Of a DNA stretch of 19,470 nt, positions 5,640-12,954 are shown one piece after another. Position numbers and translations under genes: made by a program. Under the pieces are notes generated by a model. That model did not search any database. It saw only the letters and a list, made by a program, of their open reading frames with translations, and was not told the origin of the DNA. Location: the NCBI GenBank assembly GCA_900540345.1, contig UQFK01000014.1, forward strand, positions 1-19,470, in the 5' to 3' direction. Numbering within the stretch: position 1 is the first letter of the stretch; every line of letters starts with the position of its first letter. Source of the DNA: an uncultured Eggerthella sp. GTDB lineage: Bacteria > Actinomycetota > Coriobacteriia > Coriobacteriales > Eggerthellaceae.

Positions 5640-8543
5640 GTGGGCTTGTTTAAGCAGTACGCAAAAGGGCAGAACAGACGATTGGACAGGTTGATGAATC
5701 AAGGCGAAGGTAAATCGAGCTCTACTGACAAAGATCTTGAGAAGAAGCGCAAGGCTGCTGCTAAAGCAGCTGATCGAGCGCGTAAAGAGCGAGAGAAGAA
5801 AGCCAAGAAGAAAGAGCGTGCAGATCAGAGTCACGAGAAGAGCAGATCTGCTGCGATCAAAGCATCGCTTGGCGCTGCAAAGAAATCGAAGAAGCGTCAG
5901 AAGAATACGAATCGACGAAACATCTGGTTGCTCGTCCTTACGACCGTACTTGTCATCGGTTCGGTCTTTATGTTCACGCCTCCTGCAGAAAAGATCAATC
6001 AGGGTCTGGATATCCGCGGTGGCCTTTCGGTCGTTCTCTCCGCTCAGACCACTGATGGCGAAGAGGTAACGCAAGAGGATATGGAGTCAGCACAATCGGT
6101 CATCGAGTCTCGTGTTAACGCGCTCGGTGCATCTGAGGCAACGGTGCAGATCCAAGGCAACAACCAGATCCTTGTTCAGATTCCTGGTCTTTCCGATACT
6201 GAGACAGCGCTTGCGACCATCGGTAAGACTGGTAAGCTTGAATTTGCGCGTGCTGATTCGTTTACAAACGCAGCAGACAGGGATGCGATCGACCGCGATG
6301 CTTATGCGCAGCATGAAGCTTATCGCGACGTATTTGGCAACACGTTCATAGGTGATACAACCTACTATCGTCCTGTCGAATCGGGTACGTACACGCCGCT
6401 CATCACGGGCGCGAATATCGAGCGAGTAACGATCGGTAAGGCATCCGAGACAGGAACCGATTATGCGGTCAACATCAAGCTCGATGCTGAAGGCACTCAA
6501 GCTTTCGCAGAGGCAACGCGCGAGTTAGCGGCCGATAATGGCAAGATCGTCATTGTACTTGATAACGAGATTCAGTCTGCCCCGGCGGTTCAAGCAGAGA
6601 TACCAACAGGTGATGTTCAGATCACGGGCAATTATACACTCAAGCAGGCTCAGTCTTTACAGACAGTGCTCGAGAGCGGTTCTTTGCCAGTAAGCTTCCA
6701 ATACGAGCAGAGCCAGGTAGTTGGCCCGACATTGGGCCAGGATGCTTTGATGAGTGGTCTATTAGTTGCGATCATCGGTCTTTTGGTCGTTATGGTCTAT
6801 CTGCTCTTCTTCTATAAGGGGCTCGGTACGCTTACTGCTGCAGCGATCGCGATCTTTGCAGTCTTGTATCTCGGTTTGCTTGCTACGCTTTCTGCTTTTG
6901 GCTTCTTCTCGCTTTCGCTTGCAGGCGTTGCGGGTATCGTGTTGACGATCGGTCTTGCGGCCGACTCATCGATCCTTGTGCTCGAGCGTTTCCGCGAGGA
7001 AATCCGCATGGGTAGAAGCGTTCGTGCGGCATCTATCACGGGCGTAAAGCATGCTATCACGACTTCGATCGACGCAGACTTGGTCACTCTGGTCTCCGCG
7101 CTCACGCTGTTCTTCTTAGCATCTGCTTCTGTTAAGGGCTTTGGTTTGACGCTGTCGCTTGGTATCGCATGCGATATTCTTGTCCTGCTGATCTTTAAAG
7201 CTCCGCTCATTCGTCTGCTTGCACCAAAGATCATCGCGAAGCATCCTGAATTCTGGGATGTGAAGGATTGCGAGATAGCCGCCGAAGCATACCAAGAGGT
7301 TTCCGATGCAGAAGGCGTAAGCATCGACGAGGCTGCAACGGGCGAGGCTATGAACAGAAGCATCGCGCGCACCTATGCGCAACGTGCAGGTGAGCTTGCT
7401 GTTGCTGCTCAAGAAAAGATCGAAGCACTGAAGGGGCGCTTCTTAAAACAAGATATTCCTTTCATGAGCGTGCGAAAGATCCTTTTGTCTGTTTCTGCGG
7501 TGCTCATCGTGCTCTCGGTTGCACTCGTGGGTATTCGCGGCATTAACTTCGGCATCGAGTTCGTTGGCGGCACATCGATCAGCTTCCATGGTACCGAAGA
7601 CATTTCGCTCGACCAGATGCGTGAGGCTTTTGCTGATGCAGGCGAACCTGAAGCGGTCATTCAGACTACGGTCACTGATGGAGCGGATGGTTTCCTCATT
7701 CGCACCACGACAACATCTGCTGAAGAGGCTGCTGAGACTGCAAACAAAGTTGCACAAGAGCTGAATATATCAACAGAGAGCTATGAGGTCACCACGATTG
7801 GTCCTGACTGGGGCGCAGGTGTTATCCAGTCGTCACTCATCGCGTTCTTGGTCTCTTTGTTCCTTATTATCATCTATATCGCGATCCGCTTCGAATACAA
7901 GATGGGCTTGATGGCGGTCGTTGCGCTGCTCCATGACCTGATCATCGTTATCGGTGCCTATGCGCTCTTCGGGCGTGAATTCACCCCGAACGCAGTTGCT
8001 GCTTTGCTCACTATCTTAGGTTATTCGCTCTACGACACGGTTGTTGTATTCCATCGTATCGTGGATAACATGAAGGAATCTCGCGTTCGTTGTACGTTCA
8101 TGACCATGGCGAACCATTCGATCAATCAGGTGCTCATCCGAACCATCAATACAACGCTGACTTCACTCGTTCCTGTCCTTGCCATGCTTATCTTTGGCGG
8201 CGAGACACTAAAAGACTTTGCATTCGCGATGGCGGTTGGTCTGATCGCTGGTTCGTATTCGTCTATTGCGGTTGCGACACCGCTCTATGCGATTTGGAAA
8301 TCACGCGAGCCTCAGAACAAGAAGCTCATCAAGCGTTTCGGTGAAACTATCGGTGAATTTACTTATACGACTGGGATCAATATTGCCAATGCGCCGGTTC
8401 CTGCGACTGCAACAGCGGGAGCAGACGATAATGGGGTGTCTATTGATGCATCGACTCAGACGGCTAGAAAAACGTCTTCGAAGAAGCGGTCGAAACCTCA
8501 GGAGCAGAAGCCTATTCGCTATAAGAGAAAGAAAAAAGAATGA
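5640..8543 (+). CDS. secDF: Protein-export membrane protein SecDF (single-chain SecD-SecF)
   Basis: This 967-residue protein carries SecD and SecF in one chain. Residues 1-92 are a very basic cytoplasmic tail rich in Lys, Arg and Ala, followed by a first membrane segment (about 94-112). The SecD signature NQGLDIRGG is at 120-128, then the large extracytoplasmic domain, then five membrane segments (about 370-535). A charged, largely helical link (about 540-608) leads to SecF, with a membrane segment from about 612, GIEFVGGTSISF, and five further segments ending near 905. The last 60 residues are basic. SecDF uses the proton gradient to help complete SecYEG export. GTG at 5640 is the first likely start after the in-frame stop at 5616, but no good Shine-Dalgarno sequence precedes it. 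ATG at 5694 is an alternative. yajC, often between tgt and secD, is absent. Confidence 0.93.
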   Translation: MGLFKQYAKGQNRRLDRLMNQGEGKSSSTDKDLEKKRKAAAKAADRARKEREKKAKKKERADQSHEKSRSAAIKASLGAAKKSKKRQKNTNRRNIWLLVLTTVLVIGSVFMFTPPAEKINQGLDIRGGLSVVLSAQTTDGEEVTQEDMESAQSVIESRVNALGASEATVQIQGNNQILVQIPGLSDTETALATIGKTGKLEFARADSFTNAADRDAIDRDAYAQHEAYRDVFGNTFIGDTTYYRPVESGTYTPLITGANIERVTIGKASETGTDYAVNIKLDAEGTQAFAEATRELAADNGKIVIVLDNEIQSAPAVQAEIPTGDVQITGNYTLKQAQSLQTVLESGSLPVSFQYEQSQVVGPTLGQDALMSGLLVAIIGLLVVMVYLLFFYKGLGTLTAAAIAIFAVLYLGLLATLSAFGFFSLSLAGVAGIVLTIGLAADSSILVLERFREEIRMGRSVRAASITGVKHAITTSIDADLVTLVSALTLFFLASASVKGFGLTLSLGIACDILVLLIFKAPLIRLLAPKIIAKHPEFWDVKDCEIAAEAYQEVSDAEGVSIDEAATGEAMNRSIARTYAQRAGELAVAAQEKIEALKGRFLKQDIPFMSVRKILLSVSAVLIVLSVALVGIRGINFGIEFVGGTSISFHGTEDISLDQMREAFADAGEPEAVIQTTVTDGADGFLIRTTTTSAEEAAETANKVAQELNISTESYEVTTIGPDWGAGVIQSSLIAFLVSLFLIIIYIAIRFEYKMGLMAVVALLHDLIIVIGAYALFGREFTPNAVAALLTILGYSLYDTVVVFHRIVDNMKESRVRCTFMTMANHSINQVLIRTINTTLTSLVPVLAMLIFGGETLKDFAFAMAVGLIAGSYSSIAVATPLYAIWKSREPQNKKLIKRFGETIGEFTYTTGINIANAPVPATATAGADDNGVSIDASTQTARKTSSKKRSKPQEQKPIRYKRKKKE

Positions 8544-8860
8544 GACAAGCAAGCGATCCCCGTTTCGCACCACCTGTTGAGGAAGGTGCAATCTATACCT
8601 TTCAAGACGAGGCAGGTGAATTGACGAATCTTGAGTTTCTTGGCTTGATCCTCCACAATGATCATCGCTACGGCTTCTTCTTTCCGGTAAGTGATGAAGG
8701 AGTGTCGAGCGAATCAGGAGAGGTCGTTATCCTAGAGGTTACAGCACTCGATGATGAAGGTCAGCCTGAATCGTTCGAGCTTATGCTCGATGAAGCTATT
8801 GCTCAAGAAGTGTTTGGTATTTTCAAGCAGGCTACTGCAGGTATGTATGATTTTTCCTGA
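8540..8860 (+). CDS. Small acidic DUF1292-type protein, coupled to secDF
   Basis: The protein has 106 residues, is strongly acidic, and has no signal peptide or membrane segment. The pattern of an early TFQDEAGE strand, LGLILHNDHRYGFFFPV and then VVILEVTALDDEGQPESFELMLDE resembles the DUF1292 family (YrzB-like), whose function is unknown. The assignment is from pattern memory. Its ATG (8540-8542) overlaps the secDF stop as ATGA, so it should be translated by coupling to secDF. It ends about 75 bases before a strong terminator and is therefore the last gene of the tgt-secDF transcript. Confidence 0.8.
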   Translation: MRQASDPRFAPPVEEGAIYTFQDEAGELTNLEFLGLILHNDHRYGFFFPVSDEGVSSESGEVVILEVTALDDEGQPESFELMLDEAIAQEVFGIFKQATAGMYDFS

Positions 8861-8937
8861 GAGCCTTTCTGCGATGAGTGCATGAAGAAGCCTCTTTGGA
8901 GTCTTAGCATGTAAACGATAAGCAATTCGGTATCAAG

Positions 8938-8960
8938 GCCCTCTTATGAGGGCTTTTCCT
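8938..8960 (+). terminator. Rho-independent terminator of the tgt-secDF-DUF1292 transcript
   Basis: GCCCTC (8938-8943) pairs with GAGGGC (8948-8953) around a TTAT loop, followed by TTTTCCTTTT. The stem is GC-rich and well placed, 78 bases after the DUF1292 stop codon. Confidence 0.85.
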
Positions 8961-9029
8961 TTTCGGTATGATTCGCTCCCGTTCACTCATTTCCGATACG
9001 TCGTAACAATTTCGTAGCAATTCCTGTTC

Positions 9030-9035
9030 TACAAT
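9030..9035 (+). promoter_or_regulatory. Possible -10 element for agcS
   Basis: TACAAT matches the -10 consensus at 5 of 6 positions and lies between the upstream terminator and the agcS leader. No good -35 hexamer is found 16-18 bases upstream, so the promoter is weak, activator-dependent or elsewhere. Confidence 0.35.
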
Positions 9036-9064
9036 GCTAGAGCGCTTTAGTTAAGAAAAGTGCT

Positions 9065-9149
9065 TGTGCGCGATGGATGCAGTGCTTTCGCGCACAGATC
9101 CGCTCGTCAGTTCATCCCAGATAGGGACAATGGCGAGGTTATTGGCGAG
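9065..9149 (+). promoter_or_regulatory. Structured 5' leader of agcS (two hairpins, function unknown)
   Basis: TGTGCGCGA (9065-9073) and TCGCGCACA (9088-9096) form a perfect 9-bp stem with a 14-base loop. A second element pairs CTCGTCA (9103-9109) with TGGCGAG (9131-9137). Inside it, TCCC (9115-9118) pairs with GGGA (9124-9127) around an AGATA loop. TGGCGAG recurs at 9143-9149, so 9103-9109 has two possible partners, the second ending 7 bases before the AAGG of the ribosome-binding site. Family knowledge says agcS genes are often under glycine riboswitches, but I do not find the conserved glycine-motif sequences here. The pairings are seen in the sequence; a regulatory role is inference. Confidence 0.45.
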
Positions 9150-9166
9150 TCAAGAAAAGGATTCAC

Positions 9167-10714
9167 ATGGAAGATTTCTTCTACCAATTCTTTATCGGCC
9201 CCTTTGCTCAGCTTGGTGCAGGTTTTGCAACAGCAGGCACAGGCGAGAACTCCTGGATCGAAGACATCGTTGCTACGGTCGATGGATTCGTTTGGGGCCC
9301 TATCATGATCATGCTGCTTTTGGGCACGCATGTATTCATGACCTTCCGTACCGGGTTTATCCAGCGTAAGATCCCAAAGGCTATCAAGCTCTCTGTCACC
9401 AAGGATAATGGTACAGGTGACGTCAGTCCTTTCGCGGCGCTCACTACTTCGCTCGCGGCAACTATCGGCACGGGTAACATCATTGGCGTGGGTACGGCAC
9501 TCATCGCGGGTGGTCCAGGTGCGATCTTCTGGATGTGGATCACTGGTGTGTTCGGTATCGCTACAAAGTATTCTGAGACGCTCATTGCGGTGAAGTATCG
9601 CGTGAAAGACCATAATGGCAATATGCTTGGCGGTGCGATGTATGCGCTACAGCGTGGCTTCAAGCGTAAGAAGCTCGGGAAGGTGCTTGGAATTCTCTTT
9701 GCACTCTTTGCTGCTATTGCATCATTTGGTATTGGCGCTGCTGTTCAGGCAAACTCGCTTTCAGGTGCGATTGTTTCGGTGTCGGGCGATGCAGGTTTTG
9801 CTGAGGCTAACATCGATGTCTTCGGTCTGTTCATGACCTCGCCATTGCAGATCGTTGTGGGTATCATCCTCGTTATTTTGATCGCAGTTGTCATCTTGGG
9901 CGGCATTAAGGTCATTTCGCGTGTGTGCGAGAAGCTCATTCCTGCTATGACCATCTTTTATATCCTTGCATGTCTCGTGCTCATCGTTATCAACGGTCAG
10001 TACTTCATCGATGCGATCGGTCTTATCGTTGTTTGTGCGTTCACGCCGCAAGCAGCTTTTGGCGGCGCAGTCGGCACGTCAGTAATGATCGCATTGCAGC
10101 TTGGTTGTGCGCGTGGCTTGTTCTCAAACGAGTCCGGTCTCGGTTCTTCTCCGCTTGTCGCTTCTTCGGCGATCACGCGCAACCCTGCTCGTCAGGCATT
10201 GGTCTCTATGACAGGCACGTTCTGGGATACTGTTATCGTATGCGCGCTTACGGGCATTGCGTTGGTCTCGTCGATCCTTGCAAGTCCTGAGATCGCAGCA
10301 GCGTTCAACGATGGAAGCTTCTTAGGAGCTACGGCAACGCTCGTAACGTCGTGCTTTGCGCAGATCCCCTTTATTGGTCCGATCGTGCTGTGTGTCGGTT
10401 TGGTCCTTTTCGCATATTCGACCATGGTGGGTTGGTCTTACTATGGCAACCGTTGTATCACGTATCTGTTTGGCAAGCATGCGATTCGTCCATATCAGGT
10501 TGTTTTCCTTGCGATCTGTTTCTTGGGCGCAATCGGTCTGCAAGGCTTTGTTTGGGATATTTCTGATATCACCAATGCGCTCATGGCAATTCCGAACCTT
10601 ATTGCCGTGCTTGGTCTTTCAGCTCTTATTGCACGTGAGACAAAGCATTATGTATGGGGTAAACGCCTTGAAGAAGAAGACACTACACCGATTCCGATCG
10701 AGGAATCGAAGTGA
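9167..10714 (+). CDS. agcS: Sodium:alanine (or glycine) symporter, AGCS family
   Basis: The protein has 515 residues and is strongly hydrophobic, with about ten or eleven membrane segments. The family signature GGPGAIFWMWITGVFG lies near residues 114-129, preceded by the conserved ATIGTGNIIGVGTALI stretch. FSNESGLGSS, conserved in the middle of AGCS transporters, is also present. These proteins import alanine or glycine with sodium across the cytoplasmic membrane. The C-terminus is short, acidic and cytoplasmic. The start ATG at 9167 has AAAAGGA 5 bases upstream. It has its own terminator on either side, so it is probably monocistronic. The leader can fold into hairpins (9065-9149), suggesting regulation after transcription starts. 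Whether alanine or glycine is preferred cannot be told from sequence alone. Confidence 0.94.
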   Translation: MEDFFYQFFIGPFAQLGAGFATAGTGENSWIEDIVATVDGFVWGPIMIMLLLGTHVFMTFRTGFIQRKIPKAIKLSVTKDNGTGDVSPFAALTTSLAATIGTGNIIGVGTALIAGGPGAIFWMWITGVFGIATKYSETLIAVKYRVKDHNGNMLGGAMYALQRGFKRKKLGKVLGILFALFAAIASFGIGAAVQANSLSGAIVSVSGDAGFAEANIDVFGLFMTSPLQIVVGIILVILIAVVILGGIKVISRVCEKLIPAMTIFYILACLVLIVINGQYFIDAIGLIVVCAFTPQAAFGGAVGTSVMIALQLGCARGLFSNESGLGSSPLVASSAITRNPARQALVSMTGTFWDTVIVCALTGIALVSSILASPEIAAAFNDGSFLGATATLVTSCFAQIPFIGPIVLCVGLVLFAYSTMVGWSYYGNRCITYLFGKHAIRPYQVVFLAICFLGAIGLQGFVWDISDITNALMAIPNLIAVLGLSALIARETKHYVWGKRLEEEDTTPIPIEESK

Positions 10715-10754
10715 CGTTTTCTCTCTGATAGTTCCGGAGTCCTGTGCTCGGATT

Positions 10755-10798
10755 CCTATAAAAAGAAGTTCGCGGATCTGCGAACTTCTTTTTATAGG
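10755..10798. terminator. Bidirectional terminator between agcS and the panE-like gene
   Basis: Positions 10755-10773 and 10780-10798 are perfect 19-bp inverted repeats around the loop GGATCT. The GC-rich part next to the loop (GAAGTTCGC) is flanked by A5 on the left and T5 on the right, so a hairpin followed by U forms on both strands. It lies 40 bases after the agcS stop and about 90 bases beyond the panE-like stop, serving both convergent genes. Confidence 0.92.
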
Positions 10799-10885
10799 TG
10801 TATGTCAAGGATCGCAGTCTTATTCGCAGGCGGATTGATTAACACGTATCTTGGTTGGTGTTCTATTGGCTAAAGTCTGCAAGTT

Positions 10886-11824
10886 CTAGTTTGAAGGATC
10901 GTAGATCTTCATATAGCGCTCGATTCCTTTGATACAAGCAACCAAAGTTTCATTCACGGGTGTTTTGATCTCATGCTGCTTTCCGTAGGAGACCACTGCG
11001 CCATTGATCACATCGATCTCGGTGCGGCGATGTTTCTCAAGGCTTTGCAGGATGGAAGGCTTGAAATCGTAGGGGAGGTTCTCGCGAGCGAGCTCGAGTA
11101 CCTCGTTTGGATCATGGCGGGTGAGCAAGATGCCTTCCGCCCGTGCAACACTCATGCCTTCTGCTACCGCAGCTGCCGCAGTTGCAAGAAGATCGGAATG
11201 TTGATAAAGATCGCCATAGGGAAGTTTAGTGATACCGCATACGGCTCCTGTAGCCATATTGATGAGCAACTTATCCCAGATGATGTTCTTCATATGAGGA
11301 GAAGGGATACACTCCATGCCAGCGTCATTGAAAAGTTGTGCGATGGCCTCAATGCGTGGAGAAACAGGGCCACTGTATTCTCCGATGAAGGTCTTTTTGC
11401 CTTCGGTGGTCGATTGGACACGACCGGGTGAGAGCAACATGCCGCCGATATAGGTCTTTCCAGCTATCACCCGCTCAGCGCCAAGCAGATCGCAGAGTAG
11501 ATCTTCATTCCCAAGACCATTTTGCAAAGAGAGTACGATAGTATCTTTGCCGATTACATCGCGGTTCGCCTCGATGCATTCACGCGTATCGAAGGATTTG
11601 CATAATACGAGCACGAGTTCTACAGGATCGAGCCCTTTTGCTGTTTGTTGTGCGGTTAGTTTCACGATCTTCTCACCGTGAGGGGTAACAAGAGTAAGTC
11701 CTGATTCATTGATGGCCTCAACGTGCTTAGACCTGCCGATCAGAGTAACATCATTGCCGGCGAGCGCGAAGGTTGCCCCGATGGCGCTTCCAAGAGATCC
11801 TGCTCCGAGAACTGCGATATCCAT
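10886..11824 (-). CDS. panE: Ketopantoate reductase family protein (ApbA/PanE)
   Basis: The protein has 312 residues. It starts with the Rossmann motif MDIAVLGAGSLGSAIG, then shows VLCKSFDT (Lys76), LSLQNGLGNED (Asn102), IIWDKLLINMATG (Lys185, Asn189) and FKPSILQSLEKHRRTEIDVING (Ser257, Glu269). These match the NADPH-binding and substrate residues of 2-dehydropantoate 2-reductase, which makes pantoate for coenzyme A. No other pantothenate gene is nearby, and the family includes relatives with other 2-keto acid substrates, so the exact substrate is open. An in-frame ATG lies 15 bases upstream at 11839, but GGAGG 4 bases before 11824 makes that the better start. A promoter (11851-11879) lies just upstream. 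The gene is divergent from the SDR gene and convergent with agcS. Confidence 0.88.
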   Translation of the reverse strand: MDIAVLGAGSLGSAIGATFALAGNDVTLIGRSKHVEAINESGLTLVTPHGEKIVKLTAQQTAKGLDPVELVLVLCKSFDTRECIEANRDVIGKDTIVLSLQNGLGNEDLLCDLLGAERVIAGKTYIGGMLLSPGRVQSTTEGKKTFIGEYSGPVSPRIEAIAQLFNDAGMECIPSPHMKNIIWDKLLINMATGAVCGITKLPYGDLYQHSDLLATAAAAVAEGMSVARAEGILLTRHDPNEVLELARENLPYDFKPSILQSLEKHRRTEIDVINGAVVSYGKQHEIKTPVNETLVACIKGIERYMKIYDPSN

Positions 11825-11850
11825 TTTTCCTCCGTTCATTTCTTAGTCTC

Positions 11851-11879
11851 ATTGTAGCAACGATAACAAAAAATGAACA
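11851..11879 (-). promoter_or_regulatory. Promoter of the panE-like gene
   Basis: On the minus strand TGTTCA (11879-11874), a 17-base spacer containing a T6 run, and TACAAT (11856-11851) precede the gene. The -10 matches 5 of 6 consensus bases and the -35 matches 3 of 6. The start of transcription would be near 11844, giving a short leader that includes the GGAGG site. Confidence 0.5.
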
Positions 11880-11915
11880 CGTTCTAGATTCTGCTCAAGT
11901 GTTGTCTATGTTCAT
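11873..11915. repeat. Inverted repeat in the panE/SDR divergent promoter region
   Basis: ATGAACA (11873-11879) and TGTTCAT (11909-11915) are perfect 7-bp inverted copies 29 bases apart. The left copy covers the -35 region of the panE-like gene. Both are near a CTAGA word (11884-11888 and 11917-11921). The arrangement would suit a regulator binding two half-sites, but chance is possible. Confidence 0.3.
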
Positions 11916-12000
11916 GCTAGAGTCTTGCAATGAAGCGAAGAGATGGCAAAGTTCGCGCCGAGGGGGAAGGTGCGGCATGTTGGTCAGGAGGGGGAGAGGG

Positions 12001-12822
12001 ATGAAAGGCAGCGATCATACCATTCTTGAAACAGGAAAGATGGATATACCGAGATTTGATCTGACGGACAAGGTTGCGATCATCACAGGAGTTGCGAGCG
12101 AGATCGGCATCGGGCGTGCAATAGCGCGCACCTATGCGGCCTATGGGGCAAAGCTCGTGGTCGCCGATATGGATGCGGAAGGCATCGAAGCGCGCGCGGC
12201 AGAGATTACCGCTGAATTCGATGCTGAAGTCATTCCTGTGCATTGTGATATACGTATCGAGAAAGATCGTAAGAATCTAGTCGATACCTGCATGGAAGCT
12301 TTCGGTCGCATTGATATTTTGGTGAACAATGCAGGAGTGGTGCTGAGCAACGATCAATTGGCGCAAGACGTGACTGAGGATGAATGGGATCGCGTTGTCG
12401 ACACTGACTATAAAGCAGTATTCTTCCTGACGCAGCGCGTTGCCGATGTCATGATAGAACAGGAATGCGGCAATATCATCAACATCGCTTCAGTGGTGGC
12501 ACGTATCGCATCTACGCGCATGTTGCCGTATGCATCTGCCAAGGCTGCTGTAGTGCAGATGACGCGTTGTATGGCGTTCGAATGGGCACGCTTCAACATT
12601 CGTGCGAACTGTATCTGTCCAGGTTATATTGAAACGAACATGACGCAAACGACGCTCAATAAGCCGAAAGCCTATGAAGCGATCACGCGTCCGATCCCAC
12701 ACAATCGCAAGGTGGGAGATCCACTCGACATTGCTGCAGCAGCGTTATTCTTGGCGTGTGATTGCTCGGATATGGTGAATGGAACACCGCTTTATGTCGA
12801 TGGTGCCCGCTCGATCTGGTAA
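12001..12822 (+). CDS. Short-chain dehydrogenase/reductase (SDR), substrate unknown
   Basis: The protein has 273 residues from the chosen start. It is a classical SDR with a Rossmann fold. The dinucleotide loop TGVASEIGIG (29-38) is two residues longer than the usual TGxxxGIG. VADMD (Asp56) after strand two points to NAD(H) rather than NADP(H). NNAG is at 109-112. The catalytic set is Asn109 region, Ser164, Tyr177 and Lys181 (YASAK). PGYIETNM follows the catalytic lysine as usual, and the C-terminus GTPLYVDGARSIW is typical of tetrameric members. It likely interconverts an alcohol or sugar hydroxyl and a ketone in the cytoplasm. ATG at 12001 follows AGGAGG by 9 bases. An ATG at 12040, preceded by CAGGAAAG, would remove 13 residues before the fold and is a real alternative. 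Confidence 0.9.
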   Translation: MKGSDHTILETGKMDIPRFDLTDKVAIITGVASEIGIGRAIARTYAAYGAKLVVADMDAEGIEARAAEITAEFDAEVIPVHCDIRIEKDRKNLVDTCMEAFGRIDILVNNAGVVLSNDQLAQDVTEDEWDRVVDTDYKAVFFLTQRVADVMIEQECGNIINIASVVARIASTRMLPYASAKAAVVQMTRCMAFEWARFNIRANCICPGYIETNMTQTTLNKPKAYEAITRPIPHNRKVGDPLDIAAAALFLACDCSDMVNGTPLYVDGARSIW

Positions 12823-12871
12823 AAATGTGAGCTAAAACCCATATAAGAAACACAATTTAAAAAAAATTTCC

Positions 12872-12900
12872 TTGACTTGGCCTATCTCGCGTCATATCTT
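12872..12900 (+). promoter_or_regulatory. Promoter of rpoBC (sigma-70 type, with A/T-rich upstream element)
   Basis: TTGACT (12872-12877), a 17-base spacer and TATCTT (12895-12900) form a near-consensus promoter. The tract at 12855-12869 is almost all A and T (AATTTAAAAAAAATTT) and fits an UP element for the alpha subunit, as expected for a strongly expressed gene. Transcription should start near 12907. Confidence 0.8.
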
Positions 12901-12912
12901 AGATAATTGCGT

Positions 12913-12926
12913 GTTTTTGCAAAAAC
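12913..12926. repeat. 14-bp palindrome at the start of the rpoB leader
   Basis: GTTTTTGCAAAAAC is a perfect palindrome starting about 6 bases after the expected transcription start. It has no loop and would form only a poor RNA hairpin. It is better placed to be a DNA operator or a feature of the initially transcribed region. Confidence 0.35.
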
Positions 12927-12954
12927 TAGGTTTAGTCGAAGGAGGAAATGACTC

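Noticed and set aside
9042..9166. Glycine riboswitch upstream of agcS
   Set aside because: The conserved aptamer sequences of the glycine motif are not found, so only an unnamed structured leader is reported.
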